Source: Neocallimastix lanati (nom. inval.) (lineage: Eukaryota > Neocallimastigomycota > Neocallimastigomycetes > Neocallimastigales > Neocallimastigaceae). From it: a DNA stretch of 64,000 bases. Position numbers and translations under genes: made by a program. Below the pieces are notes generated by a model. That model made no database searches and was not told the origin of the DNA. It saw nothing but the letters and a program-made list of their open reading frames with translations. The stretch's first letter is position 1. Each line of letters opens with the position of its first letter. The DNA lies in assembly GCA_016946835.1 (NCBI GenBank), contig JACVTC010000046.1:682001-746000 (forward strand), read 5' to 3'. Positions 1 to 19,693 of this stretch are shown piece by piece.

Positions 1-869
1 TATAATTCTTCATTAATAGAATATATTATTATTTCTTTTAAAATATTTATTTATGATTGTATAAAATATCTTAAAAATGTAAGGCTTTATTTTGAAATAT
101 TTATAAGCCACATTGTGAAATGCACGATCCCCTATAGTTTTATTTAGTTCCTAATCCTATTACAGTTATTTTTATTTTTATTTTTTTACTTATTATATAT
201 TACTATTTATAAATATATATATCAATTATTTATAAAAATTACCTAATAATTGAAGGCATTGAAATAGATTATTTACTGCTGTAATTATAATAATTAACAA
301 TAGTTATTTAATATATATATTTTTATAAAATATATAAAAAAATTAGGGTTAGTTTTGAATATCAAAAAAAAAAGATAATAATAATTAAAAAATATTAAAT
401 AAATAAATAAATTATAAAATAAATAGATAAATAAATAAATAATAAAATAGAATAAATAAAAATAGTAAATACTTTTTATTATAATAATTATTAACTAAAA
501 ATATATTTTTTATTTATTTTGATATAAATGTACTTGAATTTTATTTTTTTGAATATCAAAAAAAGATAATAATAAATAAAAAATGTTAATAAATAAATAA
601 ATAATAAATAATTAAATAATTATAAAAATAATAAATATTTTTAATTATTTTGACAAAAGAAATTAACATAAATAGTAAATTAATACAAAAAATAATTTAT
701 AAATATATAATAAATAATAATATATAATTAACTATAAAATTAATAATTAATATAAATATAAAAATAAATAAATAAATAAATAATTAATAAATAAAATTAA
801 ATAAAAGATAATACATAATAAGTAATAAATAACAAGTAAATAATAATATATATATAAAAAAAATAAGAT

Positions 870-1255
870 AGCTCAAAATAATAAATAAATAATAATAAAT
901 AAATAATAAATAATAAATAATCTATAATAAATAATAAATAATTAATAATATATAATAAATAATAAATAAATAATAAATAATAAATAATAGATAATAAATA
1001 ATAAATAATAAATAATAAATAATAGATAATAAATAATAAATAATAAATAATAAATAATAAATAATAAATAATAAACAATAAATAATAAATAATAAATAAT
1101 AAATAATGAATAATAAATAATAAATAATAATAAATAAATAAATAATGAATAATAAATAATAAATAATAAATAATGAATAATAAATAATAAATAATAAATA
1201 ATAAATAATAAATAATAAATAATAAATAATAAATAATAAATAATAAATAAATTAA
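870..1255. repeat. TAA/TAAA microsatellite
   Basis: An imperfect array of AATAAATAAT units interrupted by ATAG and ATGA variants. Similar arrays recur at about 1680-1860. Open frames across it are composed only of I, Y and L codons and are not genes. Confidence 0.9.
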
Positions 1256-3644
1256 ATTAATTATTAATAATTCATAATAATAATTTGAATAATAATAAAA
1301 TTGATAATAATAATAATTAGAATAATAAAATTAATAATTAATAACAAATAAAATAATTAATATTAATAATTATGTAATTTTATAATATAATAATGAAATT
1401 TATTACTGATCATTTATTAAAATCATTTATTAAAACCTACCATATATAACCTTTTTTGGCTAAATTATTTTCATAATAAATTCCACTATTAAAAATAAAT
1501 AAAAAATAAAAAAATGTTAATGAAGTTTATTATTATTTATTAAAACTTTTTAGATTATTTTTTGTTATGATTATATATTTTTTTTATTTTAAAATGTAGT
1601 AATATTAAATAACTAATAAATAATAGTAATTTGTAACAATAATTAATTAAAAACAATAAACAATATATAATATAATAAATAATAAATATTAATGATATAT
1701 ACTAAATAAATAATAAATAATAAATATAAATAATAAATAATGAAAAATAAATAAATAATAAATAATAAATAATAATAAATGATAATAAATAATAAATAAA
1801 TAATAAATGATAAATAATAAATAATAAATAATAAATAATAAATAAATAATAAATAATATATTTAATCATAATATTAATAAATAATAATATAATAAATAGA
1901 TGTCATAGGTTTAATTAATTAATTCTCTTTATATTAAGAAAAAAAAAGTAAAATTAAAAAGTAATAATAAGGCTTATAAATAATTAATATTTATAAAATC
2001 TATTTATAAAAGTGATTAAAAAACAATATCAATTGATATTCATATTGTAAATAGAAAATACTTTTATAGCTCTAATGATAGTTGTAATTAATTCGTTTAT
2101 TATAACTTTAATATTTTTTTTAAAAAATTTGTTGAAAGTATGCCATTACTTTGATGACTTTATTTCTTTCATTATTATCTATTTGTCATTCATTTGTTTT
2201 AATACTCCTTTTATGTATGTAAAAGGAATATTATAATGAATGACGAATCAGAGTTTATTAAAAAAAAGAATTATTTAATAAATCAATTTAATCATTTAAT
2301 TTCATTTTCTGCTTATTTAACTCCTTGTTTAATGATTGATTGATTAAAATATAATTTATTTTTTTTTTAAACTAAATATAATTTTTCTTGTAAATAAATA
2401 TTATTTTGAGCTAAAAAAAAATAAATAAAAATAAAACTATTATTTATTAATTATATTATAAATGTAATAGTATTTACAATTAAAAACATATATATTTTAA
2501 ATTTATTCAAACAATAATCAAATTAATACACTAATATTTATTTATTAAAAAATATATATAATATTTATTATTAATTTAAGTTATGGTTATAGTATGTATG
2601 TATGTATGTATACTTTTTGATTTAATTATGAATTAAAAAGGAAATAAATAATTTTAAATTGATTATTAATTAATTATAAAAAATTAGAATAGATATTGTT
2701 ATCTTTTAAGTTTCTATATAACGCATTAAAAAAAAAAAAAAAAAGAAATCAGTAATATTACATATTCATTAAATTAATAATATTATTTTATTAAAATTTA
2801 TTATTTACTATATTCTTTTAAATAAATTTTTATATTGAAGTATATATTTTAGAAAAAGTATAAACATTATATTTTACTAACTAAAAATATAAAAATATAT
2901 TCTAATAATAATAAAAATGTGGCAGAAATAAGACATTTTTACATTTATGATATAGCAAAATTTTAATTAATTAATCTTCATAATTATAAATATAATTATA
3001 AATAAGATATACTTTTGTGGTTTTGATTTTCTAAAAAATTAATGAAATAAAAAATGAATATATATTTCTTTAAAAAAATTCTTTAAAATTATTATTTTTT
3101 AAGTTCCATATGACCGGTCAAATATAATCAAATATAATAAACATAAAGTGAATACTTTTTAATTTAGTATAAAAAAGGCAAAATTAAATTCATATCATTT
3201 TGATTATGTTATGTTGATTGCATTTTATTTATTTTGACAAATTTCGATATTGAAATTAAATTTTTGTATTGTTGTTATTATCTTTCTTATAAACAATAAG
3301 ATAATAAATTTGCCGAATAACCTTTATTGCACTTAAATAATAAACAATTGTATTAAATAAAATTATTACATTAATATATATATATATATATATATAAATT
3401 TTAATTAATATTTTTCATTATTTTAATTATTTACCAAAACCTTTTTTTTTTATTTTGTTTTATTTTTATTTTATATATATATTTTATTTTTATTTTTATT
3501 TTTATTTTTTTAGATTTTGTTTCTAATTGAAATATGATTGGGATAGTAACATTTTATTTATATATTTGACATTTTTAATATAATTAGAAACCCTATTATT
3601 ATATTTATTTATTCATAAATTTGTTATATGTGAAATATAATAAA

Positions 3645-3844
3645 GTCATTAAATAATAAATAATAAATAATAAATAATAAATAATAAATAATAAATAATA
3701 AATAATAAATAATAAATAATAAATAATAAATAAATAATAAATAATAAATAATAAATAATAAATAAATAATAAATAATAAATAATAAATAATAAATAATAA
3801 ATAAATAATAAATAATAAATAATAAATAATAAATAATAAATAAT
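3645..3844. repeat. TAA/TAAA microsatellite
   Basis: About 200 bases of AATAATAAATAAT-type units with few interruptions. Low-complexity satellite, no coding signal. Confidence 0.9.
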
Positions 3845-6800
3845 TTAATATTAGTATAAAATTTTTTTAGCGATTTTGTGGTATTATTAGCCATTTTTTT
3901 CTTATTTTAGTAAAAGAACAAAAAAGATAATTATAAAAACAAGTCATTTTAATTAAAATATGAGTAATTAATAAATTCGTTATTATTTATATTGTAAAAT
4001 ATATATTAATATATTACAGAAATATGATACATATAAATTAAGTATATATATTATATATTTTGATGCTATATACTATATTAGGAAAAATATTTAAAGTTAA
4101 GGCAGATAAGATATATGAAATTATATAAAGTTTAATAGCATTTCCAGATATTTAAATACTCGTGATCATTATATATGATATCATTAGATTATTATATTAG
4201 ATAATTAATATATTCTAAAAAAAAAGAAATAATTTATCATAAATTTATGTTATTAAGTAATAAATCATTATAATAAAAAAAAATAAATAAAAAAAATATA
4301 TATTATAAAAAAAAATTAGATTATCAAATCAATATAAATGGATTATTTTTTAATAAAATTTGTGCTATTCAATCCATCCAACCATTATCAGAATTTTTAA
4401 TTGCTTTATTATGCGGTTTTAATTTTAAATTAATATAAATAAAATTACTTATAATAAATGGGGCACAAGTATTCTCAATCCACTTTTTTTAATAAAAAAT
4501 TAAAAAATATTTATTTGGCAAAAGTGGCAAATTAAATATTAAGTCAAAATAGAAAAGATAATACTTATTGTTATTTGATTATATTCCTTTATGTTTATTT
4601 TATTTTGTATCTAACGAATTGATTATAATTTTCTTTTATGAACTTATTCTATTTCTTTTTTTCTCTCTTCCTTTTTTTTTTTTTTTTTATTGTGTTGTGT
4701 AATTGCTATTCTAAAATTTATGATAATGATTTATTTTACTTTAATATTTGGTTAATCATTTTGATTATGAATATTTATTAAGCATTTATTTTTATTTATT
4801 TTTCATTATAGAATTTTTTTATACATATTATTTTTTAGTTTATTAGTTTAAAAAAATAAGAGTTTCGACAATTCTATTATTCTACTAATTTTGGTCATAA
4901 GTGGAAAGAAAAAAAAAAATGAATTATTTAATATTATGATATATATATTAAATAATAAAATAAATATTTCTATTCTCAACATTGATTAGTTCTTTATATA
5001 ATAATAATATATCACAAAATTAATTGCATAATGTAAAAATATTAATAAATCAAAATATATTTTAAACTATTTCATAATATATAATTTTATAAATAAATAA
5101 TTTATCAATTATATGATGAGATATTAATTAATTAAAAATAAATGTTATATTTTATTAATTCATTTGATAAATAAATTAATAAAATATAGGATTAGCAATA
5201 TAACTTTATATTTTTGAAGAGGTTTTAATATTTGTTTGAAAATATCATTTAAATAAATTATTTATGCTATTCTGAATTTTCATTTTATAATAGAATATGT
5301 TAATTATTTTCTTACTATATATTAGTACTATATTAGTGAAGTTTTCACTTTTTTGTATGAAATATTATTTTTTTATTTTTATTTATATTAATCTAACCTT
5401 TATAATATGAATATATTATTTTTTCTTGTTACATTTTAATATTTAAAATCTTTTATAATAAAAATACATTTAATTGTCGGAATACAAATTATAAATGAAA
5501 TATTAGATATTTAATATTTCACAAAAAAAAAAAAAAAAAAAAAAAATAAATTTACAATATAAATACGATATTAATATATTATTATAATTTAATTTTTTTT
5601 CTTATTTTTTCTGTAATTCTATGCTAATCAAATAGTTTTTTAAATAAAAAAACACCAATAAACTAACAGATTTCAAAATAATTTTTTTTAATGTCACTTG
5701 TCAATATACAATAATAAAATATAGAAACCAAAAGAAAAGTATAAAGTTTATTATTTATTGTTTATAGTTTAATAGACATTTATGTACCTACATTTTAATA
5801 ATTTTAAAGTATTTTTATTAAAAAAAAAATAATAAAAACGTTTATTTTTTAATTTTAAATATATATATATATTTTTTATACTTTAACCAACCATTATATA
5901 AATTTTATTTAAAAGCCCAATCATATAATTAGTGTAAATTTTTTTATTAGATAAAAAAAAGATTTAACTTTTTTTTTATTTTTAAATTAAAGTTTAATTA
6001 CATTTTAAAAGTTTAAACTTTATAATTTTTTATTTAAAATTTAAAGTTTAATAATATTTATATATATTTAAAGATAAAAAATAAAAATAAAATAAAATTA
6101 AAAAATAATAAAAGATAATATAAAATGAAAATAACATGTTAATATCAGTTATCCTAATAAATCAAAAATAGAGAAAAATTATGTATTATTGGTTAAATGC
6201 TTGTATTAATTTTTATTAATAAGATTTTGGTTTAGTTCAAAAAAAAACTTTTATAACAGAAAATATTGATAAAGCATTACTAAAAACAAAAAAGAAAAAA
6301 AAAAAAAACTATTTTTTATAAATTGAATTATAATATATATAATTAATAGAGTTAATTTAATTTTTTTTTAACTTTAAAACATAATAAAGATATTGTAATT
6401 ATTTCCTTATTTATTTATTCATTAATCTTTATTATTTATTACTATTAATATAGCTTATTAGTATATATAAATAATTACTTCGATTAATATACATTTTTAA
6501 TAATATATATTAATCGAAATAATTTTTTATATTTACTTTTTTATTGTTTTTTTTTTATTTACATCAAATTAATTATATAATTCATTATATTATGTAATAA
6601 ATTTTTAATTATTAAAATATATGATTTCTATATATTTTTATATGTAAGAGAATATATGTCAAATCATAATTATATGAAGAGTATTAATAAATATTAATCA
6701 AAATAAAACAAAAAATAGAATACAAAAAAAATATAAATATAATTTATGAAAAATTTATTATTTAATACAATATATTACAATATATTTAAATATATTTTTA

Positions 6801-7260
6801 CATATAAATTAAAAGTGTGTTATAGTAAATATGTTACTTTATTATTTTTTGAAGTTTAATAAAATATGCTTATGTATTTATTAATTTAGATTTTCCTTGT
6901 ATATACATATAATAAATTTAATGAACGTTATAAATAAATCAGTTCTTAATTAATTATTTGAAAATAGGAATTAAAAATTTTATACTTTAAATTGAAAAAA
7001 GCTTAATGATTTATTATTTATAATATTACTATTAAAGCTATATATTAATAAAATAGTATCATTTATTGATTTCTATTATAGGATAAATGTCCATTAAATA
7101 AATATATGATGTAGTATATAATTAATATATGTAACAGTTTATACAACCTTAGATTTATTTATACATATAATATATTTACAAATATTTTACTTTTTTTTTT
7201 TTTTTTTTTTTTTTTATTTTTATTATTTCTATTATTTATTAATTTATTTCTATTTTTTTT

Positions 7261-7381
7261 TATAGGTAAAACCATACTTATAAACTTCTCATATTGTGGA
7301 TGGAATTCAATTAGAACCTCTCCTACTAAATGTGATGTTGAAATGGAAAAAAAACAATTTTGTTTTTCTATTTATTATTGA
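7261..7381 (+). other. Possible exon fragment, unidentified
   Basis: After a long T tract ending in TATAG, a short open frame of about 40 codons includes the peptide YCGWNSIRTSPTKCDVEME and ends at a TGA. Its base composition is clearly less AT-biased than the surroundings, and the T tract plus TAG looks like a splice acceptor. I do not recognise the peptide and found no partner exon within reach. It could be a gene relic or a chance patch. Confidence 0.2.
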
Positions 7382-8936
7382 ATTAAAATAATCAGTTAAT
7401 AAGTATATTATTAATAAAATAAAATTATTACTATATAATAATTTATTGTATATATATTTCAAAAGATATAACGGTTTTTAAATAATTATAAATCAAAGTA
7501 GTAATAATTTAACAGGGAATAATTTGTTTAATAATTTATTACGAGATATTTGTAAAAATAAAGCACTAGAGACATGCTTTAATATTATTATTTATATAAA
7601 TAAAAATATTGCTGAGCTTTTTTTTTTTTTTTATTATTGATTATTATTAATATTATATTTAAAATATAATATATATATATTATTGATTAATGGATTATGT
7701 ATACATTTTATATTCCTGTATTTTTTTTTTTTTGATTTTTTAATGTTTTAGCTTTTTGGTTTTTTGATTTTTTGGTCTTTTAATTATTTAAAAGAAATAA
7801 AATAATAATGTATGTTTATTATATTTTATAATATATAACTAATAACTAAAAAGTATATTATAATATAGTTAGTGTATTAATGTAAACATACTATATTATA
7901 TGAAATAATTAGTTCGAACAATGAATGTTAATTATTTTTCAAAAGGTAAATTCTTATTAATGAGATTTTTCCATTTATTATTTTAAATATATATGCAATA
8001 TATATTTAAAATATAAATTATACATATAAGATTAAAATAAATTTATATTTAATCATTTAATAAAATTAATAATACACATTAAATAATTAATTATATATTA
8101 ATATATAATTCGCAATTAATTAAATAATAATGAAAATAAGATATTTTAATATATTTAATAATTAATATAATAGTAATAAATAATAAATAGTACTATTTTT
8201 TTTTTATAATTATTTATTATTTTTATATATATAATATTTAGTTTTACTTTTTATTTTGATTTTTTTTTATTAAGAATCTAATTTGATTTAACAATATATT
8301 AAAATATATTGTAACATATTTATTAAATCAAATAATTCAACAATATATTAAAATATATTTTAACATATTATTTACATCTTATATTTCGTCATCAAATGTT
8401 TAAAGAAATAAAAAGATCATATTATTTCTAAATTGAAATTCGTCCATTTATACTTTATATATATAATATATTGTAATATATATTATTATTAATTAATATG
8501 AATTTATTAATAAAAAGTTTTATTTATTCATTATTTCTAAAATTAAATCATATAATAATATTTAAGTAATATTTAAGAAAGAACGAAATTTAATAATTAT
8601 TTAAGTTTATATTTAAATAAAATAAATAATACAGAGAATAGTATAATTAAAAATTAATTTTAAAAATTAATTATAGAATTGATTATAAAAAAGAAACTAA
8701 GAAAAAAAAAAGTACTTTTAACCATCTTAAAAATAAACAATCTAAAATTTATTATTTATTTAAAAGTCTTGATATTAATGTAATTATTATAATTAAAAAG
8801 AAAGCAATAAAAAAAAAAAAATAAGAAAAATAGAAAAGAAATAAATCTATAAATATTTATAATAAACAATGAATTTTCAATATTTTAATTTTGAATATTT
8901 AAAAAATAATATTTAATGTATTATTAATGTTCATGG

Positions 8937-8975
<39 letters not shown>

Positions 8976-9600
8976 TTAATAATAAAAATCCTCAAAGATA
9001 AAAATTATATAAGGAATGAATAAATAATTAAATGAAAATATGTTGAAATAAAAATAAAATAATCCATAATATTTTAAATAGATGCAAAAGAAAAAAAAAA
9101 TATGTATATATAGAGGGAATTATAATTATACTGAAGTTTTATTAAAGTTTTATTAAAGTAAATAAAATGATAAATTAATATTTGTATTTTCTGAATTGGA
9201 ATATAAAAGAAATAAACAATAATAAAAATAAAATAATAAATATATATATTTTTTAATTATGTAAACAATATTTTATAAATACGAAAAAAGGTTAAAATTA
9301 AATTAATATTTGAAATACTTTTTTTTTTCTTTTTAAATATATAACATTTTCAAAAAAAAAAAAAAAAAAAAAAAACATAAATATATATATATATATAATA
9401 ACTTAAATAAATAATAATATAACCATTTTTTTTTATTTCTATTTCATTTCATAAATTATTTATATATAATAAAAAAAGGCTATTATTGAGAATTTTAAAA
9501 TAAATAATTGCTATTATCTGAAAATATATTGATAGTATAAATTTACGACAAGAAGTATTTTTTTTTTTTGCAAGGAATAAAGGTTTTTTCAATTATAAAA

Positions 9601-10967
9601 ATGACTTTGGTTGTTAAATCGGATAATGAAATAAATAATTCTAAAATAAAAATCACACATAAAAAGCATTCTTCAAAAAACAAGTATGCCGCTTCTACCT
9701 CAACTAAGAATTTAGTTAATATTCAACCAAAACCCTCGCCTCCTTTCATCTTACCATGTCAACCTCCATTTATTTATCCAAATTCAAACTCGCCTTCTGT
9801 TGTGGCTCAACAACAACTATTTTCATTGCAACTTTTAATGTCTTCTCCTTACATAGTACAAGCACTGGCTAATTTGAATAACACAAATAATAACAATAAA
9901 ACTTCTAATTCAACCATTAATGCCTCTACAAATACTACCACTGCATTATCTACAGATAATAAAAGTGAAAAAACCACATCTAATAATATATCTTCAAATT
10001 CATTTCCATTGCCTTCTACTAATCCTTCTTCTTCACCTTCAAAATTGGCTTCTTCTCCAAATTCATTACCAACAAATCCGTTGCCTTTTTTGCCACCAAA
10101 TATAAGTTTACCATATCTTGCCGCCGCCGTAGCTTCATTAGCTAATCAACAAATGATTAATAGTACTAATACTAATACTGTTAATGCTAATGGTAATAAT
10201 AAAACTTTCTCTATTGCTAACGGTACAACTCAAAATACTAAAGCCAATTCAAAAAATAATGTAAAAATTTCTAAATCAAAGACAAAATCTGCTGTATCAG
10301 TATCAACTATAAATCCATCTTTATTCCCAAAAAATGATAATAATTCTGCAGCGAATGGTAATTATTAACAGAATACATAAAGATTTATATAATTAATAAT
10401 TAAAGATATATATAAAAGAGTTATATAAGAACTATTATTTTAAATATATAATATTTTAATGGTTATTGTCGTTTATATATATACATTTTTAATATTTTTT
10501 AATGATTAATAATAATTAACTAATTATTTATGTAATATATATATAATTTATAAATTTTATAAATATAAGCATTATTATTAAATAATAGTATTTTTACAAA
10601 TCAATTTTTACAAATTTTACAACAGCAACAAAATAAACATGTTTTAACCAATTCTTTAGCTACTACTAGTAGTTCATCATCGACAGTTCCAATTGCTGCA
10701 AATATTTCAAAGTCAAGTCCTATTAATATAAGTAGTTCATTCCCTTCTGCATCCAAGATAAAATCTAAGGTTTCATCATCTTCATTATTGATAAATAAAT
10801 CAAAAAATTCAAAATCATCAACTTCTCCGAATATGAAGTCAAAAATAAAATTACCAATAAAAAAAGATCCTTTAACAATTTCAAAAAATCATAGAAGACC
10901 ATCAATTCCATTCTCCCAAAGTTTTGATTCAAAAAATCAAATGGTTAATTCTTTATTTAATATTGTA

Positions 10968-11013
<46 letters not shown>

Positions 11014-12755
11014 TTAATAATAATAATAATAATAATAATACCACAACCATTACCGCAAATAATAATAAAATTATAAAAATGGAAAATGGAAATGAAATAA
11101 AGAATTATCATGATATTAATGAGGAAGATAGTTCGGATAACATAGAAACAAATTCTTTATCTAATACTCAATCGACCTCACCGTTACTTCCCATATCTAT
11201 ACCCTTTTCTAATTTAAATATTCGTTCTAATAATGGATATTCTCCAACTATGGAATCGGCTATGGAATCGAATTTATCAACTCTTTGTACTGTTGCTTCT
11301 CAAGAAGCTAAATTGTATATACCTGACAAATATGATAATAAAGATAAATTATTTAATAATTTCCAAGATTCAATTAAGGAAGAAGAAAATGATATCAAAA
11401 TGGATACCAAGGAATCAAATATTTTTTCAAAACTTGATACAACAAATCGTAATGCCCCTACTTCTCTTTTAACTCAAAATATTCAAAATAGTAATAAAAT
11501 TAATAGAGATGAACATGCAATGATGAATGATAGATTTGGTAGTAATATTTCGCCAATATTAAATAATGAAAATTCTATGGAAGAAGATAATAAATTGATT
11601 AAAACTGAAATACCTTCTCTTTCTCAACCAATTTCCATGCCAATGTCATTACCAACGATTACTATCAACTCTACTGGCCTTGAAAATGGTAAAGAAAGAA
11701 AAGCATTTCAATATATTAATAATTTGTCTTCTTCTGTATCTTCTCCATTAACTTTAATGACATCTTCTCCAAAATCACCATCAACCTTTTCTTCAACATC
11801 GTCAACATCATCATCATCATCTTCTTCTTTTAATCATTCTGTTCCACATACAGCTTTACAAAGAAGAAAATCACGTAGTATGGGTTGCTCAAAGGATTAT
11901 GTTTGTGAAATTTGTAAACCAAACAAACATTTTGTTCAATTAGCTCATTTAAGAATTCATCAAAGAAAGCATACAGGGGAAAGACCTTTTATATGTTCTT
12001 ACTGTAATAAATCTTTCGCTCAACAAGGTAATCTTAAGACTCATCAAAGAAAACATACTGGTGAAAGACCATTTACTTGTCCAATATGTTTTAAAACATT
12101 TACTCAATCTGGAAATTTAAAAGCCCATGAATTATTACATCAAGGTGTAAGACCATTTGTTTGTGAATGGTGTGATAAAACTTTCACACAATCTGGTAAC
12201 TTAAAGACTCATCAAATGAAAATGCACCCTGATTTAATTCAACATGGTGATAATGCTTTGTTAAAATCACCAATAAGTTCTACTAGATCATCTACTGAAG
12301 AAAATGATGATAAAATGCAAATTGATAAAATGAATGAAGATGAAGATAATAGTCAAATGAAAATTGATAATAATAACACTAATTATAACAATAGACCTAA
12401 CCCAAATCAATTCTTTGACAGCAACAACAATAACCATACCAATAATCAATATGTAGAAATAGACAATGAAGATTATGATGAAATTCAACCAATGGAATCC
12501 GGTGTTATTCGATCAAATTCTGCTAACAATAATGAATATTATGATAACAATTATTATTATCAGAATTCTGAAAATATAAAGGAAGAGGAAGATTTTGAAG
12601 AAGACTTTGAAGAAGATGAAAATTCAAAATATTCTACTCCTGAATATGAAAGTGATAATGAAAACTTCGATTCATCTTTTTCCAATCAACCTGAAAATAA
12701 TATTAAGGAAAGACAATTATTAAAAAGATTAAAAGCATTATTAAAGAGAAATTAA
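9601..12755 (+). CDS. C2H2 zinc-finger protein, probable transcription factor
   Basis: Two exons, 9601-10357 and 10570-12755. The 212-base intron (GTAATT...AAG) joins them in phase, giving about 980 residues. I start at the ATG at 9601; the open frame extends slightly further up only through a TTG. Four C2H2 fingers lie at about residues 695-807, linked by TGERPF/QGVRPF linkers. Finger 1 has a longer spacing (C-x2-C-x14-H-x3-H), fingers 2 and 3 are canonical, and finger 4 ends H-x4-H. The rest is low-complexity Ser/Asn/Pro sequence with a poly-Asn run near residues 387-410 and an acidic, Glu/Asp-rich C-terminal tail. By family this should be a nuclear DNA-binding regulator. The last fingers (KTFTQSGNLKTH) recall the fungal Azf1 group, but that link is from memory, so no symbol is given. 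Target genes cannot be inferred. The join to exon 1 rests on splice phase and matching composition. Confidence 0.85.
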
Positions 12756-13605
12756 AAAAAAAATTTTTTAATATAATATTTAAACAATTAAAGTTGAATA
12801 TTAAATATATATATATATATATATATATAAAATACTTCATTAACTTTTCATTTTATTATTAATTAAAAAAAAATATAATTTTTATTTTAGTTTTATAAAA
12901 TAAGATATTTTTGTTTTTATTTAAAACAAATTTTTTTTTTTTTTTTTATTTATTTTTGTAAGCTATATTTATTGCTTTATAATTTATGAAATAAATTATT
13001 ATTACCAATTATTATTTAATCATGTTGATTTTGTGAATATTTTTCATTTTTATTTTTTCATTCTTTATTTTTTTTCATTTTATTTTTTTTATTTTTTTTT
13101 TATTTTTTTTATTTTTTATTTTTTTTTCTTTAAAAAAAATTATTTTAGATAATCATTTTTAAATGTAAATAAACAATTAATAGTAGTATAATATAATATA
13201 ATATAATATAAAAAAATATATTTAATATGTTTTTATTTTATTTAATTTTAATATACCTTTATTAAATAAATAAAAGTCTTTAATATTGAATTTTAAATGT
13301 AAATATTATAAATATTATTAGTAAAAAATTGCACATATATTTTAAAAAAAATAATAATAAAAAAAGAAAGAAAAAAAAAATTTTTTTATTTAATTTTTTA
13401 TTTTTTTTATTTTCATTTTTAATTTTTTTTTTTAATTATTGAAACTAATGTATATATCTTTGATACATTAATTTATTAATTATTTTATTATATTACTTTT
13501 TTTAATAGTAAACTTTATATTTATATAGGTTTGTTTACTATTTATTTAATTATTATTATTATTACTATTATTATTATTTTTTCTTTAAATATTGTTTCTT
13601 CTTGC
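12756..13605. other. Convergent intergenic region
   Basis: Spacer between the 3' ends of the zinc-finger gene and the thioredoxin-like gene. It holds long T-rich and A-rich runs that could serve as polyadenylation and termination regions for both genes, but nothing more specific is visible. Confidence 0.6.
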
Positions 13606-14829
<1,224 letters not shown>

Positions 14830-15342
14830 CTTTTACTTTATATTATTATTATTAATATTATTATATTTTATTATATTTTTTTTATAATTAAAAAAAAAAT
14901 TTTTTATAATTTTTTTTTTATATTTTAATGTTTAAAAAATAACCTTTTAATTATTTCTATTAGTTAACATATAACATAATAACTTTAATTACTAATATTT
15001 ATTTGATTTTATTTAATTTTTAATTAATCTTTTTTTTTTTTCATTTCTTTATAATAATATAATAAAATAAAAATATTATGAATAAAAAGATGAATAAAAA
15101 ATAAAAAATAAAAAATAAGAAATAAAATAAAAGCAAAACAAAAAAAAAAAAAAAAGATAAAGAAAAAGTTAAAACTTAAAAAAAAATAATATTAAAAACA
15201 AAACAAAACAAAAATACTATATAAAAAGATGAAAAAAAAAATAAAATAAAACAGAATAAAAATACTATATTACAAAATAGAAATAAAAAAAAAAAAAAAT
15301 TAGAATTTATTTTTTTTTATTATTATGATTAATTTTTTAATG

Positions 15343-15423
<81 letters not shown>

Positions 15424-15748
15424 ATATATGGACCTATTTTTGATATTAAAACATATTAATATCTTATTTATTTAATATTTATTTCTCTTATAATTTTATT
15501 ATAATTTATAAATAAATAAAAAAAAAAAAAAAAAAAAAAAAGCAAAAAAACCAAAAAACAAGTAAATATTTAAATATTATGAATAATATAATGAATATAT
15601 AATTATTAATAGAAATTAATTTCAGTATTATATATTAACATTAATATATAATATTTCACTTGTTAGAATAATTCTGATCAATATTATATCTTATTCATTT
15701 ATTCATGATGATGAACTATTAAGGGAAAGATTATTAACAAAAATTTTC

Positions 15749-15800
<52 letters not shown>

Positions 15801-15941
15801 AAAAGTATCATAACGGAGTCTCTGGGGGTATTTTATTTATATCAGAAAAGACTTTTTAGTGTTAATTCAACATCTTTAACTATATAATATTTAAAAAATT
15901 CTTTAGTTGGACAAAACTTTCTTTATTAAAATTTATTTTTG

Positions 15942-15986
<45 letters not shown>

Positions 15987-16290
15987 AATATTTTTATTAA
16001 TACTTTGTGTTTTTCATGTACTTCACTATTTTTTTTTTTTTTTCATTTAATGTTTTTTAGTTTATATATATTTATTTAAGTAAGTAAAAAAAAAAAAATA
16101 ATATAAATAATATTTATATAATACTTAATATTTATATAAAAGAATAAAATAATTTAATATGTATCTTTAATTTATAGCATTATTATTTATTTTCATTTTT
16201 AATATTTTATTCTATATTATCTTTTATTTTTTATTTTTTATTTTTTTTTTTTTATTTTTATTTTTATTTTTTAATTTGTTTTTCTTTTTA
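14830..16290. other. Intergenic region with simple repeats
   Basis: Gene-free. It contains A-rich stretches, a (TAAA)n array at about 15345-15425, and long T tracts near 15945-15984. It separates the 5' end of the thioredoxin-like gene from the decayed 3' end of array copy 1. No regulatory site can be singled out. Confidence 0.6.
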
Positions 16291-16299
16291 TTATTATCA

Positions 16300-16440
16300 T
16301 TATTATTTGTTATTTCTTTAGTAGAGTTACATTGAAAATTAGTTGTATGGACTATATTTTGTTTATTTTTTTGAATGAAATGAATAAGGTGGATTACCGG
16401 TACCATTATTGATTAGTTCATCCGTTGATTTTTTTATTAA
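16300..16440 (-). pseudogene. Decayed GLEBS-like exon of array copy 1
   Basis: The minus strand reads NGTGNPPYSFHS as in copies 2 and 3, then runs into a stop in that frame. A shifted frame keeps a recognisable FQCNST segment where copy 3 has FHCISA. The acceptor AG used in copy 3 is not present here. Copy 1 has therefore lost this exon, and its protein most likely ends at the stop at 16531. Confidence 0.7.
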
Positions 16441-16530
16441 AGTATTTTTATTTTTTATTATTATTTAATTTTAATTTTAAAATATATTTATTAATATTTA
16501 TTTTAATTGATAAAAATTTTTTTATAGATA

Positions 16531-19693
<3,163 letters not shown>

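Larger units (their letters stand above)
1..9600. other. Gene-free AT-rich region
   Basis: No coding region could be supported on either strand. The stretch is nearly pure A/T with poly-A and poly-T runs, TA repeats and several TAA-type microsatellites listed separately. The only atypical patch is a short open fragment near 7261-7381. The last few hundred bases presumably hold the promoter of the zinc-finger gene that starts at 9601, but no specific element can be named. Confidence 0.7.

Noticed and set aside
9568-9600. Earlier start of the zinc-finger protein
   Set aside because: The extension begins with TTG; the first ATG in frame is 9601, preceded by an A-rich context.
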